64,000 bases of DNA from Prevotella sp. (GTDB lineage Bacteria; Bacteroidota; Bacteroidia; Bacteroidales; Bacteroidaceae): assembly GCA_017554105.1 (NCBI GenBank), contig JAFZIY010000017.1, positions 310,001-374,000 on the forward strand, read 5' to 3'. The notes under the pieces were generated by a model. It made no database searches, was not told the origin of the DNA, and saw only the letters and a program-made list of their open reading frames with translations. How positions within the stretch are numbered: the first letter of the stretch is position 1; each line of letters opens with the position of its first letter. Shown here in pieces: positions 16,710-25,802 of this stretch. Made by a program: the position numbers and the translations under genes.

Positions 16710-17546
16710 ATGAACAGAATCCTATATGCATTAATGGCAACATTGTTGCTCGCATCGTGTTCAAGCTCCTATAATATCACAGGTACGTCGAGTGTGCAGA
16801 TGCTCGATGGCAAAAAGCTTTACCTGAAGGATGTTAGAAGCGACAAGGACGAGAGCATCGACTCCTGCGATGTGGTGCATGGACAGTTCAAGTTTTATGG
16901 TACGATAGACTCAGTGAAAGTGGTAAACCTCTTCATCGATGATATCTATGTCACGCCATTGGTGCTCGAAAGCGGTGATATATTTGTGAAAATAGACAAC
17001 TCGCAGGCAACGGTGGGAGGTACGGAGCTCAATCAGGAACTCAATGATTTCATGAAGTCTTTCTTCCGTCTGCAAGACAAGGTGATGGATATCGAGCACG
17101 AGCAGAACCAGAGCATTATGGAAGGCCTCGACGAGCAGGAGACGATGAAGGGTCTTTACAACAAGCTCATCGGCCTGAGCCAGCAAAAGGACACGCTGTT
17201 CACCACCGTTGTCACTACAAACTATGAGAATGTGATCGGTCCCTGGGCATTTGTCTATAGGGTTTCTTATGAGACCGACCCCTATAATTACCCATATCCT
17301 TCTTGGATGACCAATGTTCTTTATACACGTGCGATGCAGCAGTTGCCATCATGGATAGAGTATATCATGGCAAAGGCACCGTTAGAGTTCAAGCAGGATA
17401 CTGAGGTGGCAAGTCTCTACAAGGCATTCCAAGAGAACCAGAACATGATCGAACCCATTGATTTAGCCGCGCCGCCAGTGGAACAGACACTGCCCGTGAC
17501 GCCTACTCCTAACGACTTGGCGCGTCCGGCGCAGCCTACTGAGTAA
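16710..17546 (+). CDS. DUF4369-type lipoprotein
   Basis: 278 residues. Signal peptide with lipobox LLASC at residue ~17. Residues ~20-110 resemble DUF4369 (DGKKLYLKDVRSDKDESIDSCDVVHGQFKFYG), a domain often placed before thioredoxin domains in Bacteroidetes; here no CxxC follows, only a helical region and a Pro/Thr-rich tail. Probably outer-membrane anchored. 13 bases before dihydroorotase. Confidence 0.75.
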   Translation: MNRILYALMATLLLASCSSSYNITGTSSVQMLDGKKLYLKDVRSDKDESIDSCDVVHGQFKFYGTIDSVKVVNLFIDDIYVTPLVLESGDIFVKIDNSQATVGGTELNQELNDFMKSFFRLQDKVMDIEHEQNQSIMEGLDEQETMKGLYNKLIGLSQQKDTLFTTVVTTNYENVIGPWAFVYRVSYETDPYNYPYPSWMTNVLYTRAMQQLPSWIEYIMAKAPLEFKQDTEVASLYKAFQENQNMIEPIDLAAPPVEQTLPVTPTPNDLARPAQPTE

Positions 17547-17559
17547 GCAAAATATACTT

Positions 17560-18888
17560 ATGGGAAAAAAGACACTGATTAAGAATGTCGATATAGTCAA
17601 TGAAGGATTGAGCCAGCATGGTTCAATCCTAATTGCTGATGACCGTATCGAAGACATATTCTACGGCGAGGTGCCAGCCATCAGCGATGCCGTGGTGATG
17701 GAGTGTGACGGAGCGAAGGCCCTGCCGGGCATCATCGACGACCATGTGCACTTCCGTGAGCCGGGACTGACGCATAAGGCTGACATCGAGAGTGAGAGCC
17801 GTGCGGCGGCGTATGGTGGCGTGACATCGTTCTTCGACATGCCGAATACCGTTCCACAGACCACCACTCTTGAGGCTTTTCAGCAGAAACGAGACATCGC
17901 GAGCCGTGAAAGCCACGTCAACTATGCTTTCTTCTTCGGTGCCACCAACGATAATGTGGACGTGCTGAGGAAACTCGACGAGCACGCCGTTCCCGGTGTG
18001 AAACTCTTCATGGGGTCGAGTACGGGCAATATGCTCGTTGACCGCAAGGCCGCGCTTAATCAGATATTCAGCACCGTAAGGCTGCCTATAATGACGCACT
18101 GCGAGGACACGGGCATCATTAATCGTAACATGAAGGAGGCCAAGGAGAGGTATGGCGACGACCCTGATGTAAAATACCATCCCGGGATACGCTCTGCCGA
18201 GGCATGCTATGAGAGTACCTCACTGGCTGTGGAGCTGGCCCGTCGCCATGGCGCACGACTGCATGTGGCCCATCTCACCACGGCTCGCGAACTGGAACTT
18301 TTCACTCCCGACAATCCTGACATCACCGCCGAGGCAGTGATTGCCCACCTGATGTTCTGCGACGAGGACTACAAACGTCTCGGTACGGTAATAAAGTGCA
18401 ACCCCGCAGTGAAGTCCCGCGCTGACCGCGAGACCCTTCGCCGCGCTCTCACCGACGGCAGAATAGCGACCGTTGGCACCGACCATGCGCCACACTTGTG
18501 GAGCGAGAAGCAGGGCGGCTGTGCCCGTGCCGCGTCAGGTATGCCGATGATACAGTTCTCACTGGTGTCCATGCTGCAACTCGTTGACGAGGGAGTGCTC
18601 AGCATTGAGCGCGTGGCCGAACTGATGTGCCATGCTCCTGCACGGCTGTTCGAGGTGCGCGACCGTGGTTTCCTGCGTCCTGGCATGAAGGCGGACATTG
18701 CCATCGTAAGGCGCGGAGAGCCTTGGAAGGTGGAGAAAGACGTGATACAGAGCAAGTGCGGATGGAGTCCTATGGAGGGACACGGGTTCTCCTGGCGTGT
18801 GGAACACACATTCTGCAACGGTAACCATATATATAATAAAGGTGTGTTCTGTTCCGACAGCCGTGGCGAGGAACTAACTTTTAGATAA
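17560..18888 (+). CDS. pyrC: Dihydroorotase
   Basis: Third step of pyrimidine synthesis; zinc amidohydrolase. 442 residues, the length of the class I form. Metal ligands: DDHVHFREPG (HxH), further His residues in MTHCED and HVAHLTTA, and the catalytic Asp in VGTDHAPH. The carboxylated Lys of class I is not conserved in an obvious GVTSFFDMPNT context but GVKLFMGSSTG fits it. Class and exact symbol (pyrC versus allantoinase-like) are less sure than the fold. Confidence 0.88.
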   Translation: MGKKTLIKNVDIVNEGLSQHGSILIADDRIEDIFYGEVPAISDAVVMECDGAKALPGIIDDHVHFREPGLTHKADIESESRAAAYGGVTSFFDMPNTVPQTTTLEAFQQKRDIASRESHVNYAFFFGATNDNVDVLRKLDEHAVPGVKLFMGSSTGNMLVDRKAALNQIFSTVRLPIMTHCEDTGIINRNMKEAKERYGDDPDVKYHPGIRSAEACYESTSLAVELARRHGARLHVAHLTTARELELFTPDNPDITAEAVIAHLMFCDEDYKRLGTVIKCNPAVKSRADRETLRRALTDGRIATVGTDHAPHLWSEKQGGCARAASGMPMIQFSLVSMLQLVDEGVLSIERVAELMCHAPARLFEVRDRGFLRPGMKADIAIVRRGEPWKVEKDVIQSKCGWSPMEGHGFSWRVEHTFCNGNHIYNKGVFCSDSRGEELTFR

Positions 18889-18923
18889 TACCCCATCACC
18901 TAACACCTATCCCCCATCACCCG
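18889..18923. repeat. Repeat family G
   Basis: CCCCATCACCTAACACC units directly after the dihydroorotase stop and just before the next start; inverted relative to the copy at 4918. Confidence 0.7.
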
Positions 18924-18926
18924 ATA

Positions 18927-19742
18927 ATGACCATTCAACTCGATTATAGCATCAGTGACGTGCGTCAGTATATCAACTGGATATATTTCTTCCATGCCTG
19001 GAGCATGAACGGCAAGCCAGAGGAGGAGGAGAAAGAGAAGTTGAGAAAAGACGCCGAGGAGATGCTCGACGACATGTCGGGCAAATACGGCACGCATGTG
19101 TTGTTTGCCATCTGCCGTGCCAACAGCGATGGCGACGATATCATCCTCGACGGTGTGCGTCTGCCGATGCTGAGGCAACAGGTGTCGAAGGGTGGACGCG
19201 GACCATTTCTTTCACTTGCCGATTTCGTGCGACCGCTGTCGCAGGGCATTGAGGACAAGGTGGGAGTGTTCATGGCTACCACCGCGAAGGATATGGAGAA
19301 GCAGGGCGAGGGCGACCCATACACCCGCATGCTGGCGCAGACCCTTGCCGACCGTCTTGCCGAGGCTACGGTGGAGAGGATGCACCTTGAGGTGAGGAAG
19401 CACTACTGGGGTTATGCCAAAGACGAGGACCTCACCGTCGAGGACATGCTCAACGAGCGTTTCACAGGCATCCGTCCTGCCGTAGGCTATCCTTCGCTGC
19501 CCGACGCGAGCCTTAATTTCATTATACACAAGATGCTCGGTGCACGGAAAATAGGCATCAGACTGACGCAGAGCGGTATGATGGTACCCCACTCGTCTGT
19601 AAGCGGTCTGATGATAGCCCATCCACAGGCGCGCTATTTTTCGGTGGGTAAGATTGGCGAGGACCAACTCTCCGACTATGCCGACCGTCGTGGAATACCA
19701 GTGGAGCTGGCACGCCGTTTCCTTGCATCGAACCTTATTTGA
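18927..19742 (+). CDS. Stand-alone methionine synthase (MetH) reactivation domain protein
   Basis: 271 residues. The C-terminal half carries the AdoMet-binding activation-domain signature: IRPAVGYPSLPDAS (the RPAxGYP motif), LTQSGMMVPHSSVSGLMIAHP and ARYFSVGKIGEDQLSDYA. In MetH this domain remethylates oxidised cob(II)alamin with AdoMet; free-standing versions are known, for example in Thermotoga maritima, working with a MetH that lacks it. The N-terminal part (19-120) has the helical start of the domain. The gene ends in an ATTTGA that overlaps the next start. Confidence 0.85.
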   Translation: MTIQLDYSISDVRQYINWIYFFHAWSMNGKPEEEEKEKLRKDAEEMLDDMSGKYGTHVLFAICRANSDGDDIILDGVRLPMLRQQVSKGGRGPFLSLADFVRPLSQGIEDKVGVFMATTAKDMEKQGEGDPYTRMLAQTLADRLAEATVERMHLEVRKHYWGYAKDEDLTVEDMLNERFTGIRPAVGYPSLPDASLNFIIHKMLGARKIGIRLTQSGMMVPHSSVSGLMIAHPQARYFSVGKIGEDQLSDYADRRGIPVELARRFLASNLI

Positions 19743-20932
19743 ACATTAAACCACAAGCCGTGATAGCGAGAATATTTCTTTTACTGGTAGTAGTCATAGT
19801 GCTGCCGTTCCTTCATATCGATTGGGGCATGATGAAAGAGCGCTGGCGCAGAAGTGTATGGAAGCGTCTTCTGTGGTGGCTCCCATGCGTCGCCATGCTC
19901 ATATATACCGTCATGTTGGCGCAGTTGCGCAGTTTCGCACCTCTTGAGACATGGGAACTGTTCCTCTATCTGCTGCTGCTCGGTGTCATCATAGTGCCTG
20001 TAGCGTTGTTTGCCCTATGCTCTATCATTGGAGCCTTCTGCAAGCGCATGGGATGGGCGCGCCGCAATTATGGCATAAGAGTGGGTGCTATTCTGGCCGT
20101 GCTGTGTGTCGTGCTGGTGCTCTATGGCTCATTTATCGGCAATAAGGGTGTGAATGTCCGCCGTGTGGACTACTCTTCCAGTCAGTTGCCGCCGTCGTTC
20201 GACGGTTATCGTATTGTTCTTTTCAGCGATGCCCATGTGGGAAGTTTCATCTGGGGAAGCATAGGTCAGTTGCAGAATGTTGTTGACACGATAAACAGCC
20301 AGCATGCACAGATGATAGCGTTTACCGGCGACCTGCAGAACATGCACCCCGACGAGTTGCTTCCTGCCATGCCGATACTGAGCAAGTTGAGTGCTCCCGA
20401 CGGAGTTTTCTCTGTTCTCGGCAATCACGACTATGGCGACTACCTTCGGGCAGACTCCGCAACCACCGCACATAACCATCGGCTGATGCTCGACCGTCAG
20501 AAGCAGATGGGATGGCGGTTGCTGATGGACGAGAACAGTGTCGTGCACCGAAATGGCGACAGCATTTTCGTGGCCGGAATGCAAAACGACGGCAAGGTAT
20601 CCATCCCTTCAAAGGGAGATCCCGACAAGGCGATGGCTGGTGTGCCGCAAGGAGCCTTTACCATCATGCTCGAACATGACCCCTCGTCATGGCGCCGCAC
20701 CGTACTGCCCCACACCACGGCACAGCTGACACTCAGCGGACACACCCACGGAGGTCAGGTTAGAGTGGCAGGACTGTCACCCTCCGCCTTGACTTACGAT
20801 GAGTACGACGGCATGTATATTGCTAAAAGCAACAGAGCACTTTTCGTCTCGTCTGGAATCAGTGGTTTCGTACCCTTCCGGATAGGAGTAAAACCAGAGG
20901 TGGTGGTTATAACATTACACAAGAAAGGCTGA
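19739..20932 (+). CDS. Membrane-anchored metallophosphoesterase (YkuE/YaeI-like)
   Basis: 397 residues. Three to four N-terminal membrane segments (about 7-23, 41-58, 71-96, 113-130) precede a calcineurin-like phosphoesterase domain: FSDAHVGS, AFTGDLQN, LGNHDYG, EHDP, SGHTHGGQ. Metal residues are complete. The family includes lipid-headgroup phosphohydrolases such as a UDP-diacylglucosamine-type activity; substrate not determined. The TTG start (19739) overlaps the previous stop (TTGA) and keeps the first membrane segment; a GTG ~20 bases on is an alternative. Confidence 0.85.
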   Translation: MNIKPQAVIARIFLLLVVVIVLPFLHIDWGMMKERWRRSVWKRLLWWLPCVAMLIYTVMLAQLRSFAPLETWELFLYLLLLGVIIVPVALFALCSIIGAFCKRMGWARRNYGIRVGAILAVLCVVLVLYGSFIGNKGVNVRRVDYSSSQLPPSFDGYRIVLFSDAHVGSFIWGSIGQLQNVVDTINSQHAQMIAFTGDLQNMHPDELLPAMPILSKLSAPDGVFSVLGNHDYGDYLRADSATTAHNHRLMLDRQKQMGWRLLMDENSVVHRNGDSIFVAGMQNDGKVSIPSKGDPDKAMAGVPQGAFTIMLEHDPSSWRRTVLPHTTAQLTLSGHTHGGQVRVAGLSPSALTYDEYDGMYIAKSNRALFVSSGISGFVPFRIGVKPEVVVITLHKKG

Positions 20933-20952
20933 GCAATTGCTCAGCCTTTCTT
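20921..20952. terminator. Bidirectional terminator
   Basis: A perfect 16-bp inverted repeat, AAGAAAGGCTGAGCAA and its complement, with no unpaired loop base in the DNA, between convergent phosphoesterase and plsC genes. The phosphoesterase stop codon lies in the left arm. Confidence 0.9.
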
Positions 20953-20983
20953 ATTATATTATATATGGTGATTGTCAACGTGG

Positions 20984-21745
20984 TTACTGGTCTGGGTTCT
21001 CCACAAACCCCTGATACTCTGGCTCCAGCGCAGACATTATGGCGGCATAGCTCTTGTCCATGGCGTTCTTCACGTTCTCTGCACCTTGTCCCGTAGGAGG
21101 TATTGGCTCGTGAATGGTAAGCGACAGCGGATGCCAGTGTACGAAGTGCCAGTCCTTGGTGCGTGGCATCACCTTGAACGACCCGTTGATGGTGAGTGGC
21201 ACCACGGGCAGTTGCAGTTCGTCGGCAAGCATGAACGCACCGCGACGGAATGTGCCCATGTGACCCGTGAACGAGCGCGCTCCCTCAGGGAACACCACCA
21301 CGCTGATGCCGTGCTTCAGTATGTCGCGTGCCTTGTCGTAAGTCTGCTTTATCTTGCTCGGACCGCGCTTGTCAACGAATATCTGGTTGCTCTTCTGACA
21401 GGCATAGCCCACGAACGGTATTTTCTTCAACTGGTGCTTCATCATCCACTTGAAGTTACGGCATAGGTGACCGAAGATGAGGAAGATGTCGAAGGCACCC
21501 TGATGGTTGGAGACAAAGACATAACTCTGTCCCTTTACCAGATTCTCGCGTCCCTCCACCTTCACGGGGATGAAGAGCACGCGGAGGATGAACTGTGCCC
21601 ACCACTTGCCGGGATAGTATCCCCAGTAACTGGCATCACCCACCGCGGTGCCTATTCCCACGGTGACGGCGGTGACGATGGTGGAGAGTATCAGTAACGG
21701 GATGAACACCAGTATCTGGTATATGCAGTATAGGAAGTGTAGCAT
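20984..21745 (-). CDS. plsC: 1-acyl-sn-glycerol-3-phosphate acyltransferase
   Basis: Makes phosphatidic acid from lysophosphatidic acid at the inner membrane. 253 residues; an N-terminal hydrophobic segment, then the acyltransferase motif NHQGAFD (HX4D), FVDKRGPSK, and FPEGARSF. Last gene of the lptD-dpm1-plsC set; between it and dpm1 lies repeat B. Confidence 0.93.
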   Translation of the reverse strand: MLHFLYCIYQILVFIPLLILSTIVTAVTVGIGTAVGDASYWGYYPGKWWAQFILRVLFIPVKVEGRENLVKGQSYVFVSNHQGAFDIFLIFGHLCRNFKWMMKHQLKKIPFVGYACQKSNQIFVDKRGPSKIKQTYDKARDILKHGISVVVFPEGARSFTGHMGTFRRGAFMLADELQLPVVPLTINGSFKVMPRTKDWHFVHWHPLSLTIHEPIPPTGQGAENVKNAMDKSYAAIMSALEPEYQGFVENPDQ

Positions 21746-21746
21746 G

Positions 21747-21808
21747 GTGGTTTGGTCGTTTGGGGAGTTAGTTGTTTGGTCGTTTGGGGAGTTAGGAGTT
21801 ACGAGTTA
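21747..21808. repeat. Repeat family B, tandem, at the dpm1/plsC junction
   Basis: GGTCGTTTGGGGAGTTAGTT occurs twice, followed by GGAGTTACGAGTTAGG; the dpm1 stop codon (minus strand, 21799-21801) lies inside. Confidence 0.8.
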
Positions 21809-22545
21809 GGCAGCGGTGGGTATTTGCGTGTCCAGCCGTCCCATCTCAGTCGCATCACGCCGAAGAAAGCCTCACCGAAGATGCCGCCACTCATCTTCGA
21901 TACTCCCTCGCGGCGGTTAACGAAGATTACGGGCACTTCCTTTATCTTGAAGCCTATCTTGTAGGCGGTGTACTTCATCTCTATCTGGAAGCCGTAGCCC
22001 TTGAAGCGTACCTTGTCGAGTTCTATGGTCTCCAGCACGCGGCGCTTGTAGCACTTGAAGCCAGCCGTGGTGTCATGGACATTGAATCCTGTCATCAGTC
22101 GCACGTACTTCGATGCGAAATAACTCATCAGCACACGACCTATGGGCCAGTTCACTACGTTCACGCCACTGACATAGCGCGAGCCGATGGCAAGGTCGTA
22201 GCCCTCGTCGGCACATGCGCTGTAGAGGCGCGGCAGGTCGTTGGGGTCGTGACTGAAGTCGGCATCCATCTCGAAGACATATTCATAGCCGTGCTCAAGA
22301 GCCCACTTGAAGCCGGTGATGTATGCCGTGCCGAGTCCCAGTTTTCCCGAGCGCTCGATGATGAAGAGCCTTCCCTCGAACTCCCTGTCAATAAGTGAGT
22401 GCACTATGGCTGCCGTGCCGTCGGGTGACCCGTCGTCAATTACAAGAATATGGAATACTTTCTCGAGACCGAATACCGCGCGGATAATCTTCTCGATGTT
22501 CTCCTTCTCGTTGTAGGTAGGAATTATAACGATGCTGTCCTCCAT
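21799..22545 (-). CDS. Polyprenol-phosphate mannosyltransferase-like GT2 (Dpm1-like)
   Basis: 248-residue soluble GT2 enzyme that transfers a sugar from a nucleotide sugar to polyprenyl phosphate. IIPTYNEKENI, VIDDGSPDGT and EMDADFSHDPNDLP (the DxD region) are clear, with FKCYKRRVLE and GVSKMSGG further on. No C-terminal membrane segments, as in the short Dpm1 class. The sugar is not certain. 59 bases downstream of lptD on the same strand; the last two residues and stop are within repeat sequence. Confidence 0.88.
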   Translation of the reverse strand: MEDSIVIIPTYNEKENIEKIIRAVFGLEKVFHILVIDDGSPDGTAAIVHSLIDREFEGRLFIIERSGKLGLGTAYITGFKWALEHGYEYVFEMDADFSHDPNDLPRLYSACADEGYDLAIGSRYVSGVNVVNWPIGRVLMSYFASKYVRLMTGFNVHDTTAGFKCYKRRVLETIELDKVRFKGYGFQIEMKYTAYKIGFKIKEVPVIFVNRREGVSKMSGGIFGEAFFGVMRLRWDGWTRKYPPLPNS

Positions 22546-22550
22546 ATCTT

Positions 22551-22586
22551 AGTGGTTTAGGGGATTGGTTGTTTAGTCGTTTGGGA
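22551..22586. repeat. Repeat family B between lptD and dpm1
   Basis: GGTTTAGGGGATTGGTTGTTTAGTCGTTTGGG, one and a half units. Confidence 0.7.
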
Positions 22587-22604
22587 ACTCAAAGTTCAAT
22601 GTCC

Positions 22605-25460
22605 TTAGTACCATTGCACGGCATTTGAATAACCGGAGCGTTTGTCATACTTCAGGGCGTCGGTGAGCGTCGAGGCGTTACACCTGAACGTGAAGTTATA
22701 ACTGGTATATGGTGCCAGCACCACCGAGCACGACATGTTGAAGCAGTGCAGGTCGCGATTGAGTGATGCCGTGGTCATGCTTATCTTATGGTTCTCGAAG
22801 TCATAGCCACTGGCGAAGTTGATGTTCCATCCCTCGCTGATGCGTATGTTTCCCGAGATGTTGAACGTCTGCGAGAACTTATATGGGTAGCGCATGGTCT
22901 TGTAGTTGAACTTGCCGCCGGTGTTCTCGCGCATCGAGATACCGTATGACAGTGTCAGCGACCACGGCATGGAGAATGCCATATAGCCGTCGTCGTCGGT
23001 ATCTGCCTTGTTTTTCCTTTTCTTAGCACGGTGCTTGCCTCGCTCCAGTTCGTCGTCGATATTGCTCTCGATGTTGGTGTCTATGCCCTCACCGTCGTCG
23101 TATTCCTCATCATCGTCGTCTTTTCCGCCGCCACCGAACCATTTCCTGAGTTTCTCGGGGTTGAGGTTCACCCTGAACACTTGCGACATACCCTGGAATC
23201 GTCCGAAGCGTCCGCGTCCCCATTCGGTATGAGTGCCGACATACGGCTTACCGTTCTCGTCGAGGTCGTAGGCATATGTGGCGAAACGGGCATTGAGGGC
23301 GAAGGTATAGTTCTTCCACCATTTCAGTCGTATGTTCATGTTAAGGTCGCTCCATGGCCTTTCCTTGTCCGTCATGTTATACGACATATTGAGAGACAGG
23401 TCGTCGATGATGCTTATCTTCTTGAATCCCGTGGAGTCCTTGTCCGACCGTATCTTCATCTCCACGTTGTTGCCCAGCGTGAAGTTGAACGTTCCCGCCT
23501 TGTTCCTGTTGGGCAGACCGTAGAGTTGGCCTTCGAACGGAGAGTAGTCCACCAAGGTGGTGTTACCTTCCGCGTCGGTCTTGAGATACGACTCATAGAA
23601 ACCGTATCGCGAGGAGCCGAAGCCAGGCGCGTAACTGAACGACACCGTAGGCGAGAGGACGTGTCTGATGGCCACCACCTTGTCGCCGAATAACTTCCTC
23701 GAGGGCACGAACATACCGTAGAGTTTCGTTGATACTCCTATGTTGAGGTTCCAGTTATAGACGTTGTAGAAGCCGTTGATGGTGTCGCGCACCTCCGTCT
23801 GGTTCTCCTCGTCCCACGAGCGCATCGTCTTGTTGAAGTACATGCGGTCGGTGAAGTTCATCGAGGGGTTGATGTTTATGTATTTCAGCAGCGTGAAATT
23901 CGCCTTGATGGGTATGGAGTGGTTCATACCGTTGCGCCAGTCCCTACTGAGGTTCGTGTGCAGAATCTTGTCCTCCTTGGCCTTTATGGAATTGCTCATC
24001 TGTCCCGTGTAACTGAGGTTGATTTTCTCGTACCACAGTTCCTTGCCCCCCGAGTGCTTGCGCTTGAAAGGATAGAACGGAGCCACCGAGACGTCGAGGC
24101 TGGGCAGTGTCATGTCTATTGTCGAGTCGCGCATGTTCTGGTCGAGGTTCACCGTTCCCCTCAGGGACATTCCGAGACTCGAGAACCTAGTGCTCCAACT
24201 TACCGACGACGTACGTACGCTCTGCGTCATCGCCTGCGGGTTATACATCGACGTCAGGTTGTTCTTCTCGTAACTCGACGTTGCGAAGTTCACCTTTGCC
24301 GAGAGTGTGGTGAAAGGGTTGGCCTTGGTGTCCTGCGAGTGAGTCCACTGAATCTTGAAACTCTCTCTCTCAGTGAAGTCCGGCATTCCCTTGTCGCCGT
24401 TCTTCGTGTCCTGATAACTCACGAGGAACGTGCCGTTGTACTTATATCTCTTGCGGTAGTTCGAGGTGGCGGTGACACCCCACGAGCCCTTGGTGTAAAT
24501 CTCGCCTATCAGTTTCAGGTCCCACTTGTCGCTTATGGCGAAGTAGTAGCCTCCGTCGCGCAGGTAGAAGCCGCGTGAGTTCTCGTCACCGTACGACGGC
24601 ATGATGAAACCGCTCGAATATTTCTTCGTGAACGGGAAGAAACCATAAGGTATGGCAAGGGGCAGCGGCACGTCGCACACCACGAGGTAGGCGGGACCGA
24701 ACACCACGTCCTTTCCCGGTCTTACCTTCGCCCTTGACAACGCTATGTAGAAGTCAGGATGCTCCTCGTCACACGTCGTGTACCGTCCGTGCTCCAGGTA
24801 CAGCACGCCCGCGGAGTCGCGTTTCGTGTGCTGTCCGGAGAGATAGCCGTCCTCCTGCTCGGTATATACATCGTTGATGAAACCCTTCTTCGTCTTGAAG
24901 TTGAACGCCATCTGCTTGCTCTCATACTCGTCGTTGCCCATCTTGAACACCGGTTTCCCCTCGATGTTACCCAGTGAGTCGGCGATACCGCTGGCACGCA
25001 CTATGTTGCTGTCCATGTTTATGGCCACCCTCTCGCTCGAGAGGTCCATGTTCTCGTACTTCACGCCCGTTTTTCCGTACAGGTATGCCGTGCGTGATGA
25101 AGCATAGTAAACTATGGAGTCTCTTGCGGAATAGTGCACCGGGGCGTCAATGCCGTTCGACTTGCTTCTGTTGATGCTGTCGAGGCGTATGGAGTCATCG
25201 ATGATCTTGTTGTGCATCATGATTGCCTGATGCAGCGAGTCCAGCACCGTGGTGTCGTTGCTTGCCGAGTCGGGCATCTCCTCTACCCTCGGTATCCGTG
25301 TGGCGTTGGGAGCCAGAAGCGTCTCTATGAACGCGGTGTCCTCGTCGATGGAGTCGTTCACCCCATTCCCTTTCGCTCCGTTGAGAAAAGACACGTGCAC
25401 CCCTGCCATCATAAAGATGAAGGCACCGAGCATCAAAAATAACAACATGTTTCTTCTCAT
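22605..25460 (-). CDS. lptD: LPS-assembly protein LptD-like outer-membrane protein
   Basis: 951 residues. Signal peptide/anchor (MLLFLMLGAFIFMMAGVHV), an OstA-like beta-jellyroll region at ~115-270 (YGKTGVKYENMDL, GIADSLGNIEGKPVFKM), and a barrel of 26-type strands with LPLAIPYGFFPFTKKYSSGFIMPSYG, the LptD family signature in Bacteroidetes. An acidic/Lys loop (DDDDEEYDDGEG, KHRAKKRKNK) is present near residue 770-800. It inserts lipopolysaccharide/lipooligosaccharide into the outer membrane. Preceded by tandem promoter repeats and followed by two lipid enzymes. Confidence 0.9.
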   Translation of the reverse strand: MRRNMLLFLMLGAFIFMMAGVHVSFLNGAKGNGVNDSIDEDTAFIETLLAPNATRIPRVEEMPDSASNDTTVLDSLHQAIMMHNKIIDDSIRLDSINRSKSNGIDAPVHYSARDSIVYYASSRTAYLYGKTGVKYENMDLSSERVAINMDSNIVRASGIADSLGNIEGKPVFKMGNDEYESKQMAFNFKTKKGFINDVYTEQEDGYLSGQHTKRDSAGVLYLEHGRYTTCDEEHPDFYIALSRAKVRPGKDVVFGPAYLVVCDVPLPLAIPYGFFPFTKKYSSGFIMPSYGDENSRGFYLRDGGYYFAISDKWDLKLIGEIYTKGSWGVTATSNYRKRYKYNGTFLVSYQDTKNGDKGMPDFTERESFKIQWTHSQDTKANPFTTLSAKVNFATSSYEKNNLTSMYNPQAMTQSVRTSSVSWSTRFSSLGMSLRGTVNLDQNMRDSTIDMTLPSLDVSVAPFYPFKRKHSGGKELWYEKINLSYTGQMSNSIKAKEDKILHTNLSRDWRNGMNHSIPIKANFTLLKYININPSMNFTDRMYFNKTMRSWDEENQTEVRDTINGFYNVYNWNLNIGVSTKLYGMFVPSRKLFGDKVVAIRHVLSPTVSFSYAPGFGSSRYGFYESYLKTDAEGNTTLVDYSPFEGQLYGLPNRNKAGTFNFTLGNNVEMKIRSDKDSTGFKKISIIDDLSLNMSYNMTDKERPWSDLNMNIRLKWWKNYTFALNARFATYAYDLDENGKPYVGTHTEWGRGRFGRFQGMSQVFRVNLNPEKLRKWFGGGGKDDDDEEYDDGEGIDTNIESNIDDELERGKHRAKKRKNKADTDDDGYMAFSMPWSLTLSYGISMRENTGGKFNYKTMRYPYKFSQTFNISGNIRISEGWNINFASGYDFENHKISMTTASLNRDLHCFNMSCSVVLAPYTSYNFTFRCNASTLTDALKYDKRSGYSNAVQWY

Positions 25461-25477
25461 CAGAGCATATTTGGCTG

Positions 25478-25509
25478 CAAAGTTACGAAAAAACGAGGGC
25501 AGGACAAAA
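25478..25509 (-). promoter_or_regulatory. lptD proximal promoter (repeat unit 1)
   Basis: Minus strand TTTTG (25505-25509), 19-bp spacer, TAACTTTG (25478-25485), about 18 bases from the start codon. Confidence 0.75.
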
Positions 25510-25561
25510 GAAGTTTACTTCTTTTTTATGCCGAGTGTAAGTAACATCGCCTATTTCTCGG

Positions 25562-25593
25562 CAAAGTTACGAAAAGTCGAGCGCAGAACAAAA
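25562..25593 (-). promoter_or_regulatory. lptD distal promoter (repeat unit 2)
   Basis: Minus strand TTTTG (25589-25593), 19-bp spacer, TAACTTTG (25562-25569): the same spacing as unit 1. A third TAACTTTG lies at 25643-25650 with a poorer upstream element. Confidence 0.7.
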
Positions 25594-25681
25594 CAATTCC
25601 TTGTTTTTTATGCCGAGACAAAGTAACTTCGCCATTAAATGGCAAAGTTACAACTTATTTTTCTTTTTCTTCGTTCAAATT

Positions 25682-25720
25682 TGGTAATCGTCTTACCAGA
25701 TAGTGGTAACACCATTACCA
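25682..25720. promoter_or_regulatory. Tandem TGGTAA-N5-TTACCA palindromes
   Basis: TGGTAA-tcgtc-TTACCA (25682-25698) and TGGTAA-cacca-TTACCA (25704-25720), 22 bp apart. Operator-like; regulator unknown. Could instead be weak terminator hairpins for the small acidic gene. Confidence 0.45.
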
Positions 25721-25802
25721 ATATATAAACGAATAGCAGCTGCAGCCAAATGGTTGCAACCGCTATTGTTATTACCCACACGTTGGGCGTGATAAAATAA
25801 TG

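Larger units (their letters stand above)
25461..25802. other. Non-coding region with promoter repeats and palindromes
   Basis: 342 bases between lptD and the small acidic protein gene. Contains two imperfect ~84-bp direct repeats (25475-25640) each with a full minus-strand promoter, a third partial -7 element, and two TGGTAA-N5-TTACCA palindromes (25682-25720). No credible gene. Confidence 0.85.

Noticed and set aside
25249-25626. A 125-codon plus-strand frame through the lptD start and promoter repeats
   Set aside because: Runs through the promoter repeats and opposite lptD; a known kind of spurious frame made by such repeats.
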